The notes under the pieces were generated by a model. It searched no databases, was not told the DNA's origin, and saw only the letters and a program-made list of their open reading frames with translations. Shown piece after piece: positions 28,035 through 34,028 of a DNA stretch of 34,028 bases (positions are counted from its first letter, which is position 1; each line of letters starts with the position of its first letter). A program made the translations under genes and the position numbers. This DNA is from Draconibacterium orientale. Lineage in GTDB: Bacteria > Bacteroidota > Bacteroidia > Bacteroidales > UBA1556. Location: positions 1-34,028 of the forward strand of contig DZDC01000007.1 of the NCBI GenBank assembly GCA_022736595.1. The letters run 5' to 3'.

Positions 28035-28252
28035 TTAAATATTGATAATTGGCATATCGATGCGTTAAATTTTAAGACGCTTACCCCCATTGTTGTTATT
28101 ATTCATTTTCTACTTTAGCCCTGTTTTTATTGGAATGAATGCAGCCGAATTTGGTACCATTTACCCATTGAAATTTTAGACTAAAACCCTAATTTATGAG
28201 CCTATTTGAAGGGAATTTTATGCCCTTCAAATCTTAAACAAAACCATCACAG

Positions 28253-29584
28253 ATGACAAGCATTTATATCCTTGGCGCTGGACTCAGTTCCACCGTACTT
28301 ATCAATTATCTTATCGAACATTCTGAAAAATACGATTGGCAAATTGTACTTGGCGATACTGATTTACGATTAGCCCAGAAAAAAGTCAACAAGCATCCTC
28401 GTGCAAAGGCATTTCAATTTGATGTCCTAAACCCATTACAAGTAGAGGAGGTGGCACACAAAGCCGATATCGTAGTAAGTATGTTACCCGCTCGTTTTCA
28501 TGCAATTATTGCTAAATTCTGTATAAAATATAAAAAGAATTTGCTTACCGCATCCTACATTTCTCCAGAAATAGAGGCCATGCAACAAGACGCATTGGAA
28601 GCTGGCATTGGTATTTTTATGGAGTTGGGAGTGGACCCTGGCATCGACCACATGTCGGCCATGAGGGTGATTGATCGGCTGAAAAGCGAAGGAGCGCAAC
28701 TAACCGCATTTTTCTCTGGTACAGGCGGACTAATAGCACCTCAAAGCGATAATAATCCTTGGAATTACAAGTTCACTTGGAATCCCCGCAACGTTGTGGT
28801 AGCCGGTCAGGGCACTTCGATGTACATTGAGAAAGGACAAAACAAATATGTTCCCTACCAACGATTGTTTAAAAATACTTTAACCACCAGCATCGACGAA
28901 TATGGCGACTTTGAGATTTACCCCAATCGCGATTCACTCAAGTACCGGAACGTTTATGGTATTGAAAATATTCCCACCCTTCTAAGAGGTACCATGCGCC
29001 GCAAAGGATATTCTCAAGCTTGGGATGTATTTGTACAGCTTGGCATGACTGATGATACTTACCGAATGGAAAAGCCTGAAAACTTTAGCTTTCGTGATTT
29101 TGTAAATAGCTTCTTACCATACAGCGAGAGCGAAAGTGTTGAGGAAAAACTCAAAACCCAACTTCCAGAATTGATAGATAATACCGTACTAAAAAAACTT
29201 AAGTGGCTTGATATATTTGAAAGCATCTCTGTACCTAAAGAAGCTCAAACTCCCGCACAAATTCTTCAATTCATCCTTGAGCGCAAATGGATACTGGAAG
29301 CTGAGGATAAGGATATGATTGCCATGCAACATCAGTTTGAATATATCAGAGCTAATGGATCCAAAGGAAAATTAATCTCATCCTTGGTTGTGATTGGTAA
29401 GAATCAATCAGAAACTGCAATGGCTATTACTGTGGGAACGCCTTTGGCAATCGCTGTAAAAAAAGTGGCTTTAGGCGAATTTACCCAAAAAGGAGTTCAA
29501 GTACCTGTAAATCCTGAAATGTATTTACCCATTTTGGAAGAGCTGGAACAAATTGGAATAACATTCAACGAAATAGAATCCTAA
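28253..29584 (+). CDS. Saccharopine dehydrogenase-family protein
   Basis: IYILGAGLSSTVLINYL N-terminal Rossmann motif; TASYISPEIEAMQQDALEAGIGIFMELGVDPGIDHMSAM. Confidence 0.9.
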   Translation: MTSIYILGAGLSSTVLINYLIEHSEKYDWQIVLGDTDLRLAQKKVNKHPRAKAFQFDVLNPLQVEEVAHKADIVVSMLPARFHAIIAKFCIKYKKNLLTASYISPEIEAMQQDALEAGIGIFMELGVDPGIDHMSAMRVIDRLKSEGAQLTAFFSGTGGLIAPQSDNNPWNYKFTWNPRNVVVAGQGTSMYIEKGQNKYVPYQRLFKNTLTTSIDEYGDFEIYPNRDSLKYRNVYGIENIPTLLRGTMRRKGYSQAWDVFVQLGMTDDTYRMEKPENFSFRDFVNSFLPYSESESVEEKLKTQLPELIDNTVLKKLKWLDIFESISVPKEAQTPAQILQFILERKWILEAEDKDMIAMQHQFEYIRANGSKGKLISSLVVIGKNQSETAMAITVGTPLAIAVKKVALGEFTQKGVQVPVNPEMYLPILEELEQIGITFNEIES

Positions 29585-29778
29585 TTCTTCAGTACTTTTA
29601 TTCCATCTTAATTGAGTGATGACACGGGGCTAACCAGGGTCAAAACAATATCAACTATAATTGTAAACTAAACCAGAGTACAAGCAACCTTAACCAAAAC
29701 AATGTTGCTGCGCCCCTGACGAAAGTCTTTTGAATTCTTATTAAAGGTAACGACTTGTCAAAGTCAGAACCCTAATCA

Positions 29779-29818
29779 ATCAAAAAAAAGCGAGGAAATT
29801 TCCTCGCTTTTTTTTGAT
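29779..29818. terminator. Bidirectional intrinsic terminator between convergent genes
   Basis: Near-perfect palindrome AATCAAAAAAAAGCGAGGAAATTTCCTCGCTTTTTTTTGATT. Confidence 0.9.
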
Positions 29819-29858
29819 TTTAAATTTATTTCAGGAATCAAATCCTGAACAATTGATA

Positions 29859-30728
29859 TTATATCAGCCCTTTTTGACGTAATAAAACCTCCATCTCAAT
29901 TTGTAATTCGCGAGCGTTGTTGGCCGCTTGTTCAGCAAAATCGGTTCCACTGGAAGCGAAAATAATTCCTCGTGATGAATTTACGATTAAGCCACATTGA
30001 TCGTTCATACCGTATTTAGCCACCTCTTCCAAGCTACCACCTTGGGCTCCAACCCCAGGAACAAGAAAAAAGTGGTTGGGCGCATGGGCTCTCACTTTTT
30101 CAAAATATTCGCCCTTGGTGGCACCTATCACATACATCATTTGTTCTTCGGTGGCCCATTCTTGCGATTTTAAAAGAACTCTCTCGTAAAGGAGTTTGAA
30201 TAAAGTGCTATGGATGCCAAAACGCTGCATAGCCTCACCTAAATCGCGACGGGCAGTTTGAAAATCATTTGCACCTTCGTTACTGGTTAAGGCAAGCAAA
30301 ACGACCCAATTTTTTTTGTATTCCAAAAAAGGACTTACCGAATCCACTCCCATGTATGGGGCAACGGTGATTGCATCAAAATGCATATTATCGAAAAAAG
30401 CTTGGGCATACATTTTTGAGGTATTTCCAATGTCGCCACGCTTGGCATCAGCGATGGTAAATACCTCTGGAGCCACTTCATTTAAATATTCTATGGTACG
30501 TTGCAAACTGATCCAACCTGCAGCACCCCGACATTCGTAAAATGCCACATTGGGTTTGTAGCTGATGGTATAGGGCAAGGTGGCATCAATAATCTGCTTA
30601 TTGAATTCAAAAACCGGATCCTCAAAGTTCAGCAGGTGTTTTGGAATCTTATTGATATCCGAATCAAGACCAACACATAAGAAAGACTTCTTCTTACGAA
30701 TCTGTTCAAAAAGTTCGAGACGTGTCAT
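29859..30728 (-). CDS. pyrF: Orotidine 5'-phosphate decarboxylase
   Basis: [50 protein letters not shown]. Confidence 0.96.
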   Translation of the reverse strand: MTRLELFEQIRKKKSFLCVGLDSDINKIPKHLLNFEDPVFEFNKQIIDATLPYTISYKPNVAFYECRGAAGWISLQRTIEYLNEVAPEVFTIADAKRGDIGNTSKMYAQAFFDNMHFDAITVAPYMGVDSVSPFLEYKKNWVVLLALTSNEGANDFQTARRDLGEAMQRFGIHSTLFKLLYERVLLKSQEWATEEQMMYVIGATKGEYFEKVRAHAPNHFFLVPGVGAQGGSLEEVAKYGMNDQCGLIVNSSRGIIFASSGTDFAEQAANNARELQIEMEVLLRQKGLI

Positions 30729-30749
30729 AATATTTTATCTTAAAAAGGT

Positions 30750-31820
30750 TTAACCCATTTGCTCTTTCAGTCGTTCTGCGTTTTCAGCCACAATTAAAGC
30801 ATCAATTATCTCTTGAATAGCTCCATCAATAATAACAGGTAAATTGTAAAGCGTAAGGTTGATGCGGTGGTCGGTGATACGGCCTTGAGGCCAGTTGTAG
30901 GTTCTAATTTTGGCGGAACGGTCACCCGTACTCACCATGGTTTTACGTTTGGATGCAATTACATCCATGTGTTTTTGGTATTCCATTTCGTAGATGCGGG
31001 TACGCAAAACGCCCATGGCTTTGGAAAGGTTTTTCAACTGCGACTTTTCATCTTGGCACGAAACCACAATACCTGTAGGAATATGGGTAAGACGTATGGC
31101 AGAATAGGTTGTATTAACCGATTGTCCACCTGGTCCGGAGCTACAGAAAGTATCCTTACGGATGTCGTTGGGATTGATATCCACATCAAATTCTTCGGCT
31201 TCTGGCAATACAGCCACTGTGGCGGCAGAGGTATGAACCCGACCTTGAGTTTCGGTTTTAGGCACCCTTTGTACACGATGCACACCCGATTCGTACTTTA
31301 AGGTTCCATATACTTCATTACCACTGACATTAAAAACAATTTCTTTATACCCACCCATGGTTCCTTCGGCATAGTCCACGATATCAACTTTCCAACCTTT
31401 ATTTTCGCAATATTTATTGTACATTCTAAAAAGGTCTCCAGCAAAAAGGCTTGCTTCATCTCCTCCTGTTCCTGCTCGTATTTCCATCACGGCATTTTTA
31501 GCATCTTCAGGATCCTTAGGAATCATCAGATATTTGATTTCCTCTTCGAGTTTTTCTTTACGATCAACAAGGATGGCAAGTTCTTCTTTGGCCATATTTC
31601 TAAAATCTTCGTCTTTTTCGTTGGAAATAATATCGCGAGCCGATTCTTCATTGTCGAGCAAGTTTTTATATTCCAAATAAGCTTTGGCCACGGGTTCCAT
31701 CTCGCGATAATCCTTATTGAGTTTAACGAAGCGTTTCATGTCCACAATCACATCTGGATCGGTCATTTGTTCTCCAATTTCGAGCCAGCGGCGGTGTATG
31801 GCGGTGAGTTTATCGAGCAT
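30750..31820 (-). CDS. prfA: Peptide chain release factor 1
   Basis: [22 protein letters not shown] and [24 protein letters not shown] with GGQ motif. Confidence 0.97.
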   Translation of the reverse strand: MLDKLTAIHRRWLEIGEQMTDPDVIVDMKRFVKLNKDYREMEPVAKAYLEYKNLLDNEESARDIISNEKDEDFRNMAKEELAILVDRKEKLEEEIKYLMIPKDPEDAKNAVMEIRAGTGGDEASLFAGDLFRMYNKYCENKGWKVDIVDYAEGTMGGYKEIVFNVSGNEVYGTLKYESGVHRVQRVPKTETQGRVHTSAATVAVLPEAEEFDVDINPNDIRKDTFCSSGPGGQSVNTTYSAIRLTHIPTGIVVSCQDEKSQLKNLSKAMGVLRTRIYEMEYQKHMDVIASKRKTMVSTGDRSAKIRTYNWPQGRITDHRINLTLYNLPVIIDGAIQEIIDALIVAENAERLKEQMG

Positions 31821-31829
31821 AATTTTGTC

Positions 31830-33005
31830 TTATGAATTGTATTTAAAAGTTCCAAATTCCGAGCTAATGGTCAACATTTTCTCTTCAGAGGTTTCGCAAC
31901 GACCAATAATTTGAGCTGGAATATTGAATGATTTTGATATTTCGATGATAGAATTAGCGGTGCCTAGGTCGGTATAGATTTCCATACGATGACCCATATT
32001 AAAGACGCGATACATTTCGCTCCAAGGGGTTTGTGATTCCTTTTGGATGAGGCGAAATAAGGGAGGAACTTCCATCATTTGATCTTTAATAACATGGAGT
32101 TGATCCACAAAATGAAGCACCTTAGTTTGGGCACCCCCTGAACAATGCACCATTCCATCGATGGCATGACGGTGATGATCCAATATTTTTTTAATAACAG
32201 GAGCATAGGTTCGAGTTGGCGAAAGCACCAATTTACCTGCATCTACGCCTTGAATTTCGGTAGAAGAAGTAAGACCTTGTGAGCCTGAATACACCAATTC
32301 CATGGGGACTGCGGGGTCAAAAGTTTCAGGAAAATCAATGGCAATTTGTTTTTCAAAGACATCGTGTCGAGCAGAGGTAAGCCCATTGCTTCCCATGCCT
32401 CCATTGTATTGGGTTTCGTAGGAAGCCTGTCCGTGGCTTGCCAATCCCACAATAACATTACCTGCTTTAATACGCCCATTATCAATAACTTGGTTTCGTT
32501 CGATACGAGCGGTAACGGTGCTATCGACGATGATGGTGCGCACCAGATCGCCAACATCAGCGGTTTCGCCGCCTGTGCTATGGATGCCTATTCCCCACTG
32601 ACGCATTTGTTCCAAAAATTCTTCAGTACCTTCAATAATGGCAGAAATCACCTCCCCTGAAATGAGGTTTTTGTTACGTCCAATGGTGGAGCTCAGCAAG
32701 ATATTATCGGTAACGCCCACGCAAAGTAGATCGTCGAGGTTCATCACTATGGCATCTTGGGCAATCCCTTTCCAAACCGATAAGTCGCCTGTTTGTTTCC
32801 AATAAGCATAAGCGAGAGATGATTTGGTGCCGGCACCATCAGCATGCATCACGATGCAATGGGCAGGACTCCCACTCAAAGTATCAGGCACAATTTTACA
32901 GAAAGCTTTAGGAAACAAGCCTTTATCCAATTTTTTTATGGCTTGATGCACATCCTCTTTAGAGGCTGAAACACCACGAAGGTTATATCTCAATTGATCT
33001 TTCAT
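31830..33005 (-). CDS. purM: Phosphoribosylformylglycinamidine cyclo-ligase (AIR synthetase)
   Basis: MKDQLRYNLRGVSASKEDVHQAIKKLD; VMHADGAGTKSSLAYAYWK; STGGETADVGDLVRT. ATG at 33003-33005 preferred over the TTG of the track. Confidence 0.92.
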   Translation of the reverse strand: MKDQLRYNLRGVSASKEDVHQAIKKLDKGLFPKAFCKIVPDTLSGSPAHCIVMHADGAGTKSSLAYAYWKQTGDLSVWKGIAQDAIVMNLDDLLCVGVTDNILLSSTIGRNKNLISGEVISAIIEGTEEFLEQMRQWGIGIHSTGGETADVGDLVRTIIVDSTVTARIERNQVIDNGRIKAGNVIVGLASHGQASYETQYNGGMGSNGLTSARHDVFEKQIAIDFPETFDPAVPMELVYSGSQGLTSSTEIQGVDAGKLVLSPTRTYAPVIKKILDHHRHAIDGMVHCSGGAQTKVLHFVDQLHVIKDQMMEVPPLFRLIQKESQTPWSEMYRVFNMGHRMEIYTDLGTANSIIEISKSFNIPAQIIGRCETSEEKMLTISSEFGTFKYNS

Positions 33006-33061
33006 GAAGGGTTTTAAGAATTGCAAAAGTAGGCAAAAAATAGAAGCAATGGAAAGCTATA

Positions 33062-33099
33062 AAAAACAAGGAGAGCATTGCTTTAAGGCAATGCTCTCC
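33062..33099 (-). terminator. Intrinsic terminator after the OmpA/retropepsin-like gene
   Basis: Minus strand GGAGAGCATTGC-CTTAAA-GCAATGCTCTCC-TTGTTTTTT, 12-bp perfect stem. Confidence 0.85.
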
Positions 33100-33119
33100 G
33101 TAAATAAAACTAAAATACG

Positions 33120-34028
33120 TTATTCAAAAATAATTCTTTTTTTAGATTCATCGATGGTATAATTTGAGAATTCATTAAGAACATCGGTACCTAAAACCAC
33201 TGCATCGGTTTGACCGTGGGTACAGATTCCATAAATATCGTAAACGGTTTTGTTTCCAATTCTCATGCGTTGAATCAAGAAACGCTCGCCATCTTTAACG
33301 GTTCCATCTTCGGTGAATGCGGCTTCGGCATTGTCGAAATTAGCCACTGTAAGTTTGTGTTGGCGAATCATGCCCATAATAGCATCCAAGGAAACTTTAG
33401 GTTCAGACACAGCTCCATCAAACCAGAAGTTGTAGGTATTGCCATTGATAATACATTTGGCAATGATTTTAGGTCCATCCATGGTAATGGGAATAAACTT
33501 TTCGTCAGGATTAACGGCAATTTTGATACTGTCGCGTTTTAGGCTATCGTTAGAATTTTTAGGTACATAATCGTCGCGAAGAATACGGAATTCGGTACGA
33601 CGGTTGAGCTGATTTGCTGCTTTTTGCTCTTTGTCGCTACGCAAAGCGGTGATATAAGCTTCTGTAAGCACGGTACCAGAAGGGAAGTTTACCCCTTTAT
33701 ATTCGCCAGAGGTAAAGGCATACCCTTTTTTAAGGGTACGAGGTTGATTTTCGCCATATCCTTTGGGTTCCATACGTTCAATTTCAATACCTTTAGTAGC
33801 AAGGTAATCTACTACTTCTTTAGCTCTTTTATAACTAAGAATATCATTTTTATCGCTTGCATCTTGATAATCGGTATGTGATGCCAACTCGATAACAATG
33901 GTAGGATTGTTTTTCATGGTTAGGATCAAACCATTCAAGCTATCTTGGTACTGTGGCAAAAGGTTCCACTTCGCTAGATCGTAACGAATTTCGGGTAATG
34001 GAATGGGTTCTGGAGGTATTGGGCTTAA
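33120..34028 (-). CDS. OmpA-like domain fused to C-terminal retropepsin-like domain (5' end outside window)
   Basis: The frame stays open to the window edge (PIPPEPIPLPEIRYDLAKWNLLPQYQDSLNGLI...NQLNRRTEFRIL), then FWFDGAVSEPKVSLDAIMGMI...RIGNKTVYDI...AVVLGTDVLNEFSNYTIDESKKRIIFE. Confidence 0.75.
   Translation of the reverse strand, partial: LSPIPPEPIPLPEIRYDLAKWNLLPQYQDSLNGLILTMKNNPTIVIELASHTDYQDASDKNDILSYKRAKEVVDYLATKGIEIERMEPKGYGENQPRTLKKGYAFTSGEYKGVNFPSGTVLTEAYITALRSDKEQKAANQLNRRTEFRILRDDYVPKNSNDSLKRDSIKIAVNPDEKFIPITMDGPKIIAKCIINGNTYNFWFDGAVSEPKVSLDAIMGMIRQHKLTVANFDNAEAAFTEDGTVKDGERFLIQRMRIGNKTVYDIYGICTHGQTDAVVLGTDVLNEFSNYTIDESKKRIIFE

Noticed and set aside
29779-29818. Long perfect palindrome as a mobile-element end or recombination site
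   Set aside because: GC stem flanked by A8/T8 between convergent genes is a standard bidirectional terminator, and no transposase is nearby.
30867-31301. 144-aa ORF antisense to prfA
   Set aside because: Lies entirely within the well-supported prfA gene; no recognisable domain, likely a codon-bias shadow ORF.
1-34028. CRISPR arrays, tRNA/rRNA genes, prophage or IS elements
   Set aside because: I saw no regularly spaced repeats, tRNA-like cloverleaf, rRNA sequence, transposase, integrase or phage structural gene. This is by eye only; tRNAscan-SE and Infernal would be decisive.

Overview
This looks like a chromosomal segment from a Bacteroidota bacterium: AT-rich, TAnnTTTG-type -7 boxes, a TonB-dependent receptor with a carboxypeptidase-like N-domain, DUF4831, OmpA-family and propeller-sensor proteins. 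Most of it is core: acyl-CoA ligase; SOS peptidase (YedK/HMCES); rplM-rpsI-rpsB-tsf-pyrH; typA; pyrF-prfA-purM; saccharopine dehydrogenase-like; SlyD-like FKBP; M23 peptidase. Two blocks are more unusual. (1) A minus-strand cluster at 12607->5373 encodes an exported TPR/caspase-fold protein, a membrane beta-propeller/SpoIIE-type PP2C phosphatase, a SiaB-like GHKL kinase, a SiaC/DUF1987 partner-switch protein and a small coiled-coil membrane protein. It resembles the SiaABC switch without the SiaD diguanylate cyclase and with a caspase gene next to it; this is my best candidate for an undescribed system. (2) A minus-strand respiratory cluster at 25934->20226 encodes a Tat lipoprotein multi-cluster Fe-S protein with two apparent ligand substitutions, an NrfD/HybB-like membrane protein, a cytochrome c with a C-terminal TM anchor and a CcoI-like P-type ATPase. 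No molybdopterin catalytic subunit is visible. Other items include a candidate L13 leader, several strong intrinsic terminators and an OmpA/retropepsin-like fusion with a degenerate active site at the right edge. I saw no tRNA, rRNA, CRISPR array, phage or IS element. All family assignments come from reading motifs, not from database searches.
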